The notes below the pieces were generated by a model. That model did no database searches and had not been told where the DNA came from. It was given only the letters and a program-made list of their open reading frames with translations. The translations under genes and the position numbers were made by a program. Of a stretch of 64,000 bases of DNA, positions 11,382 through 22,330 are shown piece after piece. Numbering within the stretch: the first letter of the stretch is position 1; the number at the start of each line of letters is the position of its first letter. This stretch comes from Laburnicola sp. R22_1. Lineage: Eukaryota > Ascomycota > Dothideomycetes > Pleosporales > Didymosphaeriaceae. Location of the stretch: NCBI GenBank assembly GCA_014281115.1, contig JACONQ010000016.1, positions 1,736,001 to 1,800,000 on the forward strand. The letters run 5' to 3'.

Positions 11382-13079
11382 ATGTCTTCTAAGCCATCTA
11401 ATAAAGCTCGGTTACTTATTGCTATTAGAGCTATCGAACAAGACCCAAATCTTACAGAGCGAGCAGCAGCAGGGCTGTATAACGTTAATCGCAGAACGCT
11501 CAATTAAAGACGCAACAGAACGACTGCACGACGCGATAACCCACCTAAATTAAAGAATTTTACTCTTCTTGAGGAGTAGGCGCTTGTTGATTGTATAATT
11601 AAGCTGGACACGCGTGGATTCCCTCCTACAAAGCTTATGATCCGCACAATGGCCAATTCACTACGTTTATAGAGAGGAAAGCCACCTATTAGCATTAACT
11701 AGACAGACAGGTTTATTAAGCACAGACGTGAAGTTAAAACGCGTTGGTCTTAGTTATATAACAACTAGAGGGTACGATAGGAAGATCCTAAGGTTATAAA
11801 CGCGTGGTTTAAGCTTGTGGAGGGCATTAAAGTCAAGTACGGCATTACGGATAAGGACACCTACAACTTTGATGAATCAGGCTTCCTAATAGGGGTTATA
11901 GGGTCTTAGCTTGTGGTCACAGTATTAGAGAGGCGTGCGAAACCCAAATTAATACAGCTAGGCGACCGCTCGTAGATTACAGTGATCTAGGGTATCTGCG
12001 CTGCTGGATAGGCAATCCCTCCCTTTATTATCTACGCCGGCAAGCGTCACATCTCCACCTAGTACGAAGACGCGTTAATTCCTGGCGATTGGGTAATCGC
12101 TGTTAGCGAGAACAGCTAGACAAATAACGAGCTTGGTATTGCGTAGTTAAAACACTTTAACGCGCATACAAAGGGACGCACTAAAGGAACCTATTAGCTG
12201 CTAGTTATTAACAGCCATAAGAGCTATAACTTAATTAAGTTCTAGGATTACTACAAGGAACATAAGATTATTACTCTCTGTATGCCGCCACATTTGTTAC
12301 ACCTACTGCAGCTATTAGATGTGGACTGTTTCTCCCCGCTAAAGAAGGCATATAGTGCTAAGATCTTGGGCTTAGCGCATTAGCTAATAACCCATATTAT
12401 AAAGATTAAGTTCCTCCTAGCCTTTAAAACCGCGTTTTTAAAGGTTTTCTCTGCAGAGACAATCAAGGGTGGTTTTCGCGGTGCTAGGCTAGTCCTATTA
12501 AATCCAGAGGAGGTGTTGCAGCACCTTAACATCCGCATCCGTATACCTAGTCTGCCCATTAAAGAGCCTACCACCTGGGAGTCTAAAACACCAAGTAACC
12601 TACGCGAATTTAAGGCGCAATCAACACTAGTTCGCAAGAGAATTAGAGATTACTTCGATTTATTACTAACTTTAACTATGCAGGTGCTTAAGAAGCTTAA
12701 AAAAGGCGCTCTAAGTGCAATACATAGTTAGGTACTAGTGTTAGATAAAATTGCAGGCCTTTGCAAGACAATTAAGGAGACTATAAGGCGAAAATCGCGT
12801 AAAAGGAGGTATATCCAGCATTAGGGATCACTTACAGTAGCAGAGGGATCTTAGCTAGCCACTCCTAAGGACGCTAGTGGACAGAAGAAGGGTAAACAGT
12901 TGTTAGGTACTAGTCGCGCTGCAATAGGGCCATTAACTCAACAGCGTTGTGGCATCTACAGGCAACCTGGATATAATGCGCAAACCTGCTAGGGAGTTAA
13001 AGAGGAAGAATCTAAATCAGATGCATTAACTTAGTATATATTTTTAAGTAGTGTTGCGACGCAGTCTAATAATGAATAA
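11382..13079 (+). pseudogene. P1 transposase (pogo/Fot1 DDE), RIPped but frame intact
   Basis: DDE endonuclease for cut-and-paste movement at TA. From ATG at 11382 to TAA at 13077-13079 the frame is unbroken for 565 residues, the usual Fot1 length. By my reading about 22 internal stops occur, nearly all TAG and one TAA, each at a site where Gln or Trp is plausible; there is no frameshift. The N-terminal MSSKPSNKARLLIAIRAIEQ is a helix-turn-helix of the pogo type. First catalytic Asp is kept (TYNFDESGFLIG), the second is Asn (VINSHKSYN where D-G/S-H-E-S-H is usual) and the third is kept (LLDVDCFSPLKKAY). The C-terminal CCHC knuckle of its relatives is degraded. An antisense open stretch at 12380-12637 is a shadow of this gene. 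Confidence 0.95.
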
Positions 13080-13086
13080 AATGGTT

Positions 13087-13148
13087 TGGTGGGGTCTTGG
13101 CAAAGGTGGCGCGCTCACTAGTGTGGGTCACTTGCTGGTGAATCACGT
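13087..13148 (-). repeat. P1 right terminal inverted repeat
   Basis: Reverse complement begins ACGTGATTCACCAGCAAG; it matches the left repeat over 62 bases with two differences. Confidence 0.95.
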
Positions 13149-13261
13149 TACTAGATATTACTAATATTACAAAACTTTATACACTATTAAATAGATACTC
13201 TATAGCTAGCTGTATAGATATTAATATCTAATACTCTATACTAGTAAGTATAGAGGGTATA

Positions 13262-13393
13262 TGCTTTTTTTATAATCACATCTTTTTTACGCTATTTTTG
13301 ATTATTAAGCAGGCGGCTGTGCTTTTTTTATTATGTTATTTGAGATGAAAGACTTTGTCGTTCTACCCATAGGTAGTTAATTTAACAACACAC
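13262..13393 (+). mobile_element. S element (short E2-type retroposon)
   Basis: About 130 bp, shares the E2 constant end (TAGGTAGTTAATTTAAC then a CA repeat) and the internal AGCAGGCGGCTGTGCT hairpin. The flanks contain ATAGAGG on both sides as a probable partial TSD. It keeps TTTGAGATGAAAG, so RIP is moderate. Confidence 0.75.
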
Positions 13394-13741
13394 ACATAGA
13401 GGATGTATAGAATAATTATAAAAGAAAAATAATAATATAATAGAACTAACTTTAGTGTTAATTATTTATATCTAGAAGGGGTATAAATAGAAAGGAGAAG
13501 ATTCTATAGCGTATAGGCCGCGGCGTATAGGCATAATATAATTCCTATATAATGCTATTATGTAACAATATTAAAACCTTAATACTCTTAGGCATTCTTG
13601 CCTATATAGTGTACGAATATACACTATATATATAGTAAACTATAATTACACTATTACTAGGTTATAAGTATAATAACTAAGCTATAATTAAGTGTTTTAT
13701 TACCTACACTACTTTTATAATTATAACTTTATAGTTTATTA

Positions 13742-13802
13742 TATATGTATAGTATTAATTTATCTACCTAGGAGTAGAATAATAAAGGCTTTTATCTTAA
13801 AT
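13742..13802 (-). mobile_element. Very short S fragment (about 61 bp)
   Basis: Contains CTACCTAGGAGTAG and AAAGGCTTTTATCTTAAAT of the S/E2 constant end. Flanked by AGTTTATTA at 13733-13741 and 13803-13811. It is the shortest copy seen and supports 5' truncation from a fixed 3' end. Confidence 0.75.
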
Positions 13803-13872
13803 AGTTTATTACAACTTTATAATAGTTTACTAGTTAAAAGATAATATATAACTTAGTTATACTAGACCATCT

Positions 13873-15103
13873 CTCTTTTCTAGGGTTAATCTAAAATATT
13901 ACATAATTCTAGGCTAACTATTTAACTAACCACTGTATTACATAATTAATAATTATAATAGCAACTAACCTAACTATATTATTAACTCTCTCCTATAGTA
14001 GATCTTCCCTTACAACTAGCGAGCCGTATACTATCTCCTAGGACCTTACTATTGCTACCTATCTTCTCTATACTCCTGCTGCTACTACTTACTCTTACTC
14101 TTACCCTTATTACTTATAGTTCCCCGCCTTAATAGCACTCTAGATAATCGCTACTACCTTAATAAGCTTTATATACTACTATTACGCCTCTAGCTTTATA
14201 TATACCTTAAAAAATCTTCTTTACCTTACTTATAATTCTTATATTAAAGCTTTAATAATATAGTTTTAGTATTATACTATTATTATATTATAAAGGCTAT
14301 ATCCCCTTTACTAATATTTAGGTACTAAAGAAGTGCCCTATACTCTAGAATCTAGAGGTATAAGATATGACAAAGTGGCCTTAGGGCATTATTAAAGGGG
14401 TATAGGTGTATAGGTATTTAAAGATAAGATCTAGAGGCCCCTTTAATAATCCTTTTAGTCTTATAAGATTAATAAATCTCTAGAGATTATCTTTAACTTT
14501 GCCTAGCTAGTTGTCTACGCCCTAGCTAACTTGAATAATAGCTATATTGCTATAGGTTATAATATTAGAGTTAGAGATAGACGCAATATTAGGTTAAAAT
14601 TAGAAAGTTATTATATTACTATATATAATAGATAAAGAGCAAGATTTTAAATATAGTAGTAGTAGTTATATATTAAAGATAAAGGTTTAGTATACTAGAC
14701 AATACTAATATTATAAAAGTAAGCAGACTTTATACGCTATATATATAGCAAACTATAGTTACGCTACTACTAGATTGTAAGCATAATAACTAAACTATAG
14801 TTAAGCGTTCTACTACTCACACTACTTTCACAGTTGTAACTTCGCGTAGATATATTACGACTTTCTAACAGTCCACTAGTTAAGAGATAATATGTAACTT
14901 AGTTATGCCTAACTATCTATTAACTACTATTATTAATACTACTATATAGAAAGTTAGTAATGAAATTATTATTATTTTGTGTATATATTATTACTACTAT
15001 TATGTACTAGGTACTAGGTTTTAGTGCCTTCTGTTTTACTCCTCTCTATGTATAGTGCGAACTTAACCTTAATTAGAATCTCTACAGAATAAAGATCTTT
15101 AAT
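13873..15103 (+). mobile_element. E3a: near full-length E3 retroposon
   Basis: About 1231 bp, starting CTCTTTTCTAGGGTTAAT and ending AAAGATCTTTAAT. TSDs are CTAGACCATCT (13862-13872) and CTAGACTATCT (15105-15115), 11 bp with one change. It is inserted in an older E3 copy of the same family and orientation. Confidence 0.85.
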
Positions 15104-15339
15104 GCTAGACTATCTATTAACTACTATTACTATTTCCACTATATAGAATATTAATAATAAAATTATTATTATTTTATATATATTTTCTTACTACTACTAT
15201 ATACTAGATACTAAATTTTAGTACTTTTTATTTTACTTCTCTCTGTCTATAGTGCGGACTTAACCTTGGTTAGAATTTCTATATAATAAAGATTTTTAAT
15301 ATAACTTATAAGAAGCTACACTAAAATTTAAATAGTATG

Positions 15340-15685
15340 TAGTGTTAATTAAATCTAGCTAGGGGTAGGACGACAAAGGCTTTAATTTTAAATAATATAA
15401 TAAAAAAAGCAAAGCCTCTTACTTTTAAATACTATGCATTATTAAATTAACTACCTAGGCATAGAATAATAAAGGCTTCTATCTTAAATAATATGTGGCG
15501 TTAAATTAACTACCTAGGGGTAGCACACCAAAGGCTTTTATCGCAAATAACATGACAAAAACAAGCAGACCCCCCTGCTTAATAATTAAAAAAAGCGTGA
15601 AAAGGTGGTCAAAACAGTGCTTAAATAATATAATAGAAAAAGAAGACCCCTTTACTAAGGAATTAAAAAGAGTATAAAAAGGTTA
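15340..15685 (-). mobile_element. Three S elements nested one inside another
   Basis: An outer degraded S (15340-15424) is followed by S2 (15436-15482 plus 15632-15685), flanked by TTAAATACTAT at 15425-15435 and 15686-15696. S2 is split by S3 (15495-15619, 125 bp), flanked by CTTAAATAATAT at 15483-15494 and 15620-15631. S3 is the least mutated (GTGGCGTTAAATTAACTACC, GCAGACCCCCCTGCTT). The exact duplications prove successive insertions. Confidence 0.9.
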
Positions 15686-15857
15686 TTAAATACTATAACT
15701 ATACTTAGACTAGTAAATAAGTTTAGGGGACCTAGCTTAGGTATAAAGTTAGGTTAAGGTTATATAGACTCTAGGTATAAGTTAAATTAAACTATATACA
15801 TGTTTCTTTTAGCTATTGTTACTATAAGAAATATTAGCTAACTATAGTAAAGTGTAT

Positions 15858-16400
15858 CGCATTATTTATTTAGTGTTAAGCACCCTTTTTAATCCTATTT
15901 TGTTAATTTAAGCCTGCGTAGGTTAGGATAAAAAGACTGCTCTAGTACAGCGTCTAAAAATACAGTCTACTAGTCTCTACTAACATACTAATAGTTTATA
16001 AATTATACTCTTATCTTCTTATTTATAAGCGCTCTAATACTTACTAAATTTACTTAAAGCGTATATAGTAAACTAACTTTTACTTTATTATTACTATTAT
16101 TAGTAATTACGCTACTTATATATTGCGCTTATTTAACGCTATAACTATAAGAATCTAATATATTTATATTATACTTTCCTCCCATAGTAACTTATTAATA
16201 AATATCTTCTTCTCTTTTTTTTAATTTTACTCTTTATTACTACCCTTTTAATTAGTAAAAATATAAGAAACTATAGTAGGAACTCTTTACACTTCTAGTT
16301 ACTAATCTATTACTAGTCTAACTAGTACACTAAAACTACCTTATATAGGGTAAAGTATACCTACTTTCTATTAATAATCTTATAGATAGAGTAATAGGCT
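15858..16400 (+). mobile_element. E1 fragment (5' half)
   Basis: Begins CGCATTATTTATTTAGTG like the full E1 at 44458, contains AAGCCTGCGTAGGTTAGGAT and CTAGTACAGCG, and loses similarity at about 16400. The constant 3' part is missing. The flank at 15697-15857 and the stretch 16401-16676 share an AT-rich theme with repeated TAGGTTAG and GTTATATAGACT and hold no gene. Confidence 0.75.
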
Positions 16401-16676
16401 AGTATATAGGTATAGGTTAGGTTAGAGTTAGATTTCCTTATATAAGACTTTAACCCTAACCTAAGCTCTACCTATAAATTTTACGCTAGTAATAAATATA
16501 GGTTAAATTAGAGTTATATAGGCTATAGATTAGGTTAAAGTTATATAGACTAGATTTTATTAGGTCTAACTAATTATATTTTTTATTAGCTATATATAAT
16601 CTTTATAGTAAATTACTATAAATATGCTTTTATTATTATAATAGTAATTATTATATGTACTTAATATAGTAAGAGT
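16401..16676. repeat. TAGGTTAG-rich AT stretch
   Basis: Several irregular copies of TAGGTTAG(A)GTTATATAG occur here and again at about 15740-15800. They are not a regular telomere array. No element ends were found. Confidence 0.4.
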
Positions 16677-16688
16677 ATAATTTTAGTA

Positions 16689-17845
16689 GTCGGCCTGCCG
16701 AACATCTGTTTTAACCTTTTTTTTAGTTTCAGGTTAAAGTAGGTTAAGATGGAAGGTTATTATGTACTACGTACGGCACCTAATTCTAATTAAAGACTAA
16801 CCTTAAACACTACTTAACAACACGATAACAGTTTAAACTTTAAACTTACTCGTACCTTTTCTACACCCTATAAGCTTCTAACCTATATAAGATTTACTTA
16901 CGCTGTATATAGCACACTTAGCTTATTACTATTGCTATTATTAGACTAATATTAGCTATCTGCGCTTGCGCGCTAGATAAGCTAACTTAATAGCAATAAT
17001 AGTAATAATAGTAATAATAGTTAAAAGGATCTTGCAGATTTATATAATACTCTTGCTACTTTATAGCTTGTTAATTAACACCTTATTATCTTTTTTTATA
17101 TCCTCTACTAGATTATATTACTAATAAGAAGTAATTATATCTACTAAAGTAAAAATTTAATCTTATAGTCCTTTAGAAACTAAATAAGCTGCTAACCTAA
17201 TTAGTATACTAAGACTGCCTTATAGATAGTTAAGTATACTCACCCCTCGTGCTAAATAAGTATTTACATAGAATAGAACTCTAGCGTAGTTACTTTGATA
17301 GTTTTTTTAATATTAGTAGCGTAAATTTTTAGTATATACTTTTTAGCAATAGCAAATACTTCTTTAGGAACAATATGAATGCCTGAATAGATAATAGTAG
17401 GAGATTTGTTAAAGACAACCTTAATATAGTAATAGAGCGATAGTGTATCTAGTACGTATTACTCTTATCCTACTATTATAAGAAATAGTATATATCTATT
17501 AATATATTAACTTGTATTATTTGCAATAATTTAGATAGTAGTTTATAACTTAGAATAGCGGTTTATAATTTAGAATAGTAGGGAAGAAATAGCTTATAGT
17601 GTAGCTGCGCTAAAGTCTTATCTTTTCTAAAGTTCTAAGTAGCCTCTTTATAAAATTAACTTTATATATAGAAGCTGTGCGCGCTAAGACTATTAAGCTT
17701 ACTTAGCAGTTTAAACGCGCTTTTTTTATTATTACCTTTCTACGCCTTTTTAATTACTAAGTAGGGGGCTTTGCCTTTTTTATTATGCTATTTAAGATGA
17801 AAGTCTTTATTGTCCTACCCCTAGGTAGATAAAATAACGCCATAC
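16689..17845 (+). mobile_element. Full-length E2 retroposon copy 3
   Basis: 1157 bp from GTCGGCCTGCCGAACA to the constant end AATAACGCCATAC. TSDs ATAATTTTAGTA (16677-16688) and ATAATTATAGTA (17846-17857), 12 bp with one change. The CTAAG/CTTAG stem followed by a T-run lies at about 17690-17730. Confidence 0.9.
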
Positions 17846-17930
17846 ATAATTATAGTAATAAATATATATATATTAAACCTAACTATTCTAAACCTAACTA
17901 AGCGTCTAACTATTTACCTAGTATCTATAT

Positions 17931-18049
17931 GTGTTGTTAAATTATCTACCTAGGGGTAGAACGACAAAGGCTTTTATCCTAAATAACATAATAAAAAAGC
18001 AGAGCCCCCTGCTTAGTAATTAAAAAGAGTGTAAAAAGGTGGTTACAAA
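17931..18049 (-). mobile_element. S element, 119 bp
   Basis: Starts GTGTTGTTAAATTATC and ends GGTGGTTACAAA. Perfect 11-bp TSD AGTATCTATAT at 17920-17930 and 18050-18060. Confidence 0.9.
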
Positions 18050-18106
18050 AGTATCTATATACTTCTTATAATATCTATTTACTAGCTATATATCTTTAGC
18101 CTATAT

Positions 18107-18756
18107 TTAGTTCTCTAGTAGCCCTGCCTCTTAAACCTTATCTTGTAGCAGGTAGGCTAGATAGCTAATATTACCCAGCCAGTTGTTTATGCCGGTTTTA
18201 AATTCTCTAGCAGCCGTCTAATTGTGGGTATTAGACAACGCAATATTAGGACGCCAGAAAGGTGTTGCGTCCCTGCACATAATAAAGAGTTAGATTTAAA
18301 AGACTTAGTGTTATGTAAGTTAAAGGTGAAGATTTAGTATACTAGGCATTGCTAACATTATAAGAGTAGGCAAACTTTATATGCTATACGTATAGTAAAC
18401 TATAGTTACGCTGTAGCTACTAGATTATAAGCGTAATAACTAAACTATAATTAAGCATTCTATTACCCACACTACTCCCACAGTTGTGACTCCGCGATTT
18501 ACTACGGCTCTTTAACAGTCTACTAGTTAAGAGATAACATATAACTTAGTTATACTAAATAGCAGACTATTTATTAACTGCTATTAAGAATACTGCTATG
18601 AAAAATATTAATAAAAAATTATTGTTATTTTGTATATATTTTATTACTACTACTATGTACTAGGTGCTAGGTTTTAGTGCCTTCTATTTTACTCCTCTCT
18701 GTATATAGTGCGGATTTAACCTTGGTTAGTATCTTAAGATAATAAAGATCTTTAAT
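18107..18756 (+). mobile_element. E3b: 5'-truncated E3 retroposon
   Basis: 650 bp ending in the E3 constant end AAAGATCTTTAAT. Perfect 15-bp TSD ATCTTTAGCCTATAT at 18092-18106 and 18757-18771, the cleanest in the window. CpA is partly preserved (for example GCAGCCGTCTAATTGTGGG), so this copy is relatively young. Confidence 0.93.
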
Positions 18757-18771
18757 ATCTTTAGCCTATAT

Positions 18772-18845
18772 GGTTTTTTTTTACCACTAAGGAGTTTCTA
18801 ATAAAAATATTATAATAATAGCAGTTATCCCTCCTACTGTTGTTA
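18772..18845 (-). mobile_element. Short E1 fragment (about 74 bp)
   Basis: GG plus a long T-run, then the E1 constant end on the minus strand. Its left flank is the right TSD of E3b, and TTAGCCTATAT is repeated at 18846-18856, so E1 and E3 used the same target site. Confidence 0.85.
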
Positions 18846-19023
18846 TTAGCCTATATAATAAGCTATTTTATTTAAATAGTATTAATATTAGTATCTAAAG
18901 GTATTAGTATTTATTTTATAGTAGGAGTAGAGTGTTATAAAAAATACCTTTAAATATTCTAAATAAAAAGCCTCTATTACCTTATAGAAAGTAGCTAGTA
19001 TAGTAGACTAAAAGTGTATATAT

Positions 19024-19171
19024 TGTGGTGGAAAAACTCTACTACACAGGTCACGTAGTAAGCTAGTGCCTAATTAGCTCTTAAGAATTTAATAGGCGGT
19101 TTCTTTCTTTTAGCATATATAACTTAATCTATCTTTCTACTAAGTTCTAATTAGGACTAGGTTCTTCTATA
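19024..19171 (+). repeat. 5' LTR of G3
   Basis: Starts TGTGGTGGAAAAACTC. It shares CTAATTAGCTCTTAAGAATT, GGTTTCTTTCTT and CTAATTAGGACT with the 3' LTR. No convincing flanking TSD remains. Confidence 0.85.
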
Positions 19172-19533
19172 AAATTAGCGACTAACCTGCAACTTAAACC
19201 TCTAAAAACCTTAACCTTAGAAAGGCTATTATATTAGTACTCTAATATAGATAAGTAGTGTTACCTAAAAAAAATTAGAATAATAGTAGTGCGTAGTAGT
19301 GTGTAAAACATCATATATTAGGAATAGAAAGAAACTCTAAAAGAGACTTAGGAGCAATATTAGGCATAACTAAATATAGCCCTAACTTTAAAATAGAAAT
19401 ACAATCTGAGCTTTAATTAGCTATTACACTAGCTCTTATTAAACTATATTACTAGGAATAAATAATAAGTAATAAACACTAATAACCCTAGTATATGCAC
19501 AAATTAGATATAGAGTATAGGCTCTAGGAATAG

Positions 19534-19850
19534 ACTAGACTAGACTAGCACTAGACTAGACTAGCACTAGACTAGACTAGTACTAGACTAGACTAGCACT
19601 AGACTAGACTAAGACCTAGACTAGAAAATAACTAGACTAGACTAGTACTAGACTAGACTAAGACCTAGACTAGAAAACAACTAGAACTAAGCACTAAACA
19701 ACTCTTAGAGTTAGAATATTAAGTCTTTAGAAATAAATAACAAACACTAATAATTCTAGTATATACACAAATTATGCATAAAGCGTAGGCTCTAGAACTA
19801 GACTAGACTAGACTAGTACTAGACTAGACTAGCACTAGACTAGAAAATAA
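19534..19850 (+). repeat. CTAGA-rich tandem repeat in the G3 leader
   Basis: Irregular tandem units of about 16 bases (CACTAGACTAGACTAG) run through 19534-19680 and recur at 19797-19850, separated by a duplicated segment containing GTATATGCACAAATTA-like sequence. RIP probably turned an original CCAGA/CTGGA repeat into CTAGA. Spacing is too short and regular for CRISPR. Confidence 0.8.
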
Positions 19851-20369
19851 CTAGGACTAGGCACTAAGCGACTCTCAGAGTTAGAATATTAAGCCTTTAG
19901 GAATAAATAATAAAAAATAATAACCTTAGTATACGTATAATACTATGCGCAGAGTATAGGCCTAGATATAAGAAATATAGAAATAGAATAAAAATAAAAG
20001 TCTAGATTAAGAAGTAGTTAAAGCTAGGCGCTAAAAGATGCTTAGAGCTAAAATTACCCTACTAGGACTAGATAACTAAGTAATTATAAATAGATAAGAA
20101 CTAAGAATAGACTAGGATACTAAGACCTAGACTAAGGAAAGAACTAAAGCTAAATACTATATTACCCTTAGAACCGAAAACTAATGTAGAGTTAGAGAAA
20201 GCTAAGAAATAATAATAAGTATAGGTATATAGAGCCAAAAGTAGAAGTAAAAAAAGAATAAGAATACTAACTTTAAGTACTTAAGAAACTAACTAGATAA
20301 CTAGTAATAATAATATCTACTACTAGAAGACTAAATAACTATTAGTAATTCTAGTTAAAGGGCCTAGAT

Positions 20370-22330
20370 TATAGTAAGATGTGTAAGTTCCTTAACATCC
20401 TAGTACTTAGCAAGTGTAAGAACCTAAGCCTAAAATCTCCTTAGGCTATTAGCTTTATAGAAATAATAAGCTTAACTAATAAAAATATTTATACACCTAC
20501 TAAAGAGTCTCTACCCTTTATAGAAAGCTCCTTATAAAAATTTAAAAAGAAAGCACTAATATTACCTTAGCTAGCTAGAGACGCTAATACCTTTATAGTG
20601 TAAATAGTAATAGCCCTATAGTCTCTTACTAATAAAGCTACCTAGTAGAATTTAGTGCAAAGACTTATTATAGAATTTTATCTATTCTTAGGTAAGAAGT
20701 TACACTTTATAAGAAATAATATAATCTAGTTTTTTTAAGACTATAAAAAACACGCGAACTACTACTAGTATTTTAAGAAAAATAAGATCATTAGAGTTAA
20801 GGAGTATTATAGCTAAGAGATCTAGAATATGCTTAACTTCTTAATACTAGAATACTCTAGGGTAGAAAAAGAAGGAGTATAGTAAAAGCTATAGATGGCT
20901 ATGCGTAGGCATTAGCAGAGTTAAAATTAGGCCTAAATTAAGAAGATAAAGAAAGTATTAAAGGCGTAGCTAGTATAGTATTAAGTAATAATAAACCTTA
21001 ATATTTATAATTTTCTAGACTAGTTTATAATTAGGTTTAGAAAATACCTAAAGGTAAGTATAGTTATAGAAAGATAAAAGGGTATACTTTTTATCTAAGA
21101 CCTAATTAAGCAGCTAGTAGGCAATATTCTAATAAAGAACAACTAGTTAATAAAGAAACCTATAGAGCTTAACTTTAATATAATAAAAAAATAGCTTTTA
21201 AATAGGGCTTAAATTTAGTTAGAAGAATATATACTAAATCTAATATATTAAATCTAAGCGCTAATATTATCTTAGACTATTAAGCAGCAAGTACTACTAA
21301 TACTATAAAGTATTTTCTAACCTACTAAACTTAACTTAAACTTCTAATAAGTAAAACTATAAAGAGCTCTAGGCGCATAAGTAACCTTAGGCTTAACTAT
21401 CTCTTAACACAAAGTAGATAAGCTAACTAAAAGGCTTAAGGCTATAAGGCTTTAGAATATTTTAGTTTAGAACTAGGATCTTTAAGAAATAGAAATCCTA
21501 TTAGACCTAGCTATTTACTAGAAAATTACTATAAGGATAAAGTAGACTCTAAAGCAAATAGTACTATAATAGCCCTAGTACTACGCACTAATTTAGTCTT
21601 AAGCCTACTTAGTAGCGCTAATATAAGTTAATATACATATAGCTACGGCAGTAATAGACCTAATATAGTAAGAAAATAACTATTTTAAAGAATGCTTTAG
21701 ATATAGAAAGAACTATACTATTATAAATAGGAAATATAATAATAGAAATTTACTTAAGAATAATAGATAGGTGTCCTATAATATAGAATTGCAAAGGGTC
21801 TAGTAAGGCTCACTAAATAATAATTAGGACGAAATCTAACGCATTAGCACTAGGGGCAAGTAGAACTAAATACTAATCTGCCTAGTATAGAATAAATAGC
21901 AGATAAATAGATTAATAAAAAAGGCTCTATCAATATCTTAGAGTTAGGTAGCTGCAATAATAGTAATAACTTACTAGGTAGAATTAGTTATAGAAGCTAA
22001 TAGTAGCTAGTTTATATTTAATAAGATAATAGCACCTAGCCTTTTTTAAAGAGAAATTTAAAGCAACTTAAAGGGAGTAAGCTATTTTAGATAAAGACAC
22101 ACTAGTAATAGTTTAATCTCTAAATTTATTATATAAACTATAAGCTGCGAGCTTAAACGCCCTAATAACCTAACTAAGTCTTAAAGAATTACTAAAGGTA
22201 GAGATAATTACAAATATTAAAGTTTCTAAATAAGGTATTTTTAAAGTTTATAGAAGAAAGAATAATAATAAAAAGAATAGAAGAAGAATAAAGTAAGTAT
22301 CTTTTCTAGAATAGAATTTCCTAATAGAAG
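20370..22330 (+). pseudogene. Putative Gag region of G3
   Basis: A long plus-strand frame with many TAG/TAA codons but few frame changes, rich in Leu, Ile, Lys and Gln, placed between leader and RT. No zinc knuckle is clearly visible. The assignment rests mainly on position. Confidence 0.5.

Larger units (their letters stand above)
11285..13148 (+). mobile_element. P1: complete Fot1/pogo-type DNA transposon
   Basis: 1864 bp, bounded by 62-bp terminal inverted repeats that differ at two positions and flanked by a TA duplication (11283-11284, 13149-13150). It holds one transposase frame. Size, TA target and DDE type fit the fungal Fot1/pogo group. It carries many CpA-to-TpA changes but still has far more CpA and CpG than its surroundings, so it is younger than the host E3 fragment. 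Confidence 0.95.
10975..13195 (+). mobile_element. E3 fragment split by the pogo element P1
   Basis: 10975-11284 and 13151-13195 together align with E3c at about 42.25-42.6 kb (for example CTAGGAATTATTCTTAACTT and TTAAAGTAAAGAT). P1 inserted at a TA inside it. Both ends of this E3 copy are lost, so it is an older fragment. Confidence 0.8.
13575..15300 (+). mobile_element. Old E3 copy (E3f) split by a newer E3
   Basis: 13575-13872 and 15116-15300 align with the last third of E3c and end in GATTTTTAAT, the E3 constant end. It carries a 61-bp S fragment at 13742-13802 (TSD AGTTTATTA) and the near-complete E3a at 13873-15103. The left border is uncertain. Confidence 0.75.

Noticed and set aside
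12380..12637. Open minus-strand stretch of 85 codons
   Set aside because: It lies opposite the P1 transposase frame, whose motifs and full-length frame are clear.
12513..12731. Apparent short gene starting at an internal Met
   Set aside because: It is the stretch between two RIP stops inside the P1 transposase, in the same frame.
16401..16600. Telomere-like TAGGTTAG motifs
   Set aside because: Irregular spacing and sequence, not the TTAGGG array of these fungi, and internal to the window.
17690..17730. Stem-loop with T-run as a tRNA or terminator
   Set aside because: No tRNA fold or conserved arms could be drawn; it belongs to E2 and recurs in every copy.
19534..19680. Possible CRISPR-like array
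   Set aside because: Units are about 16 bases and contiguous without spacers, inside a retrotransposon of a eukaryote.
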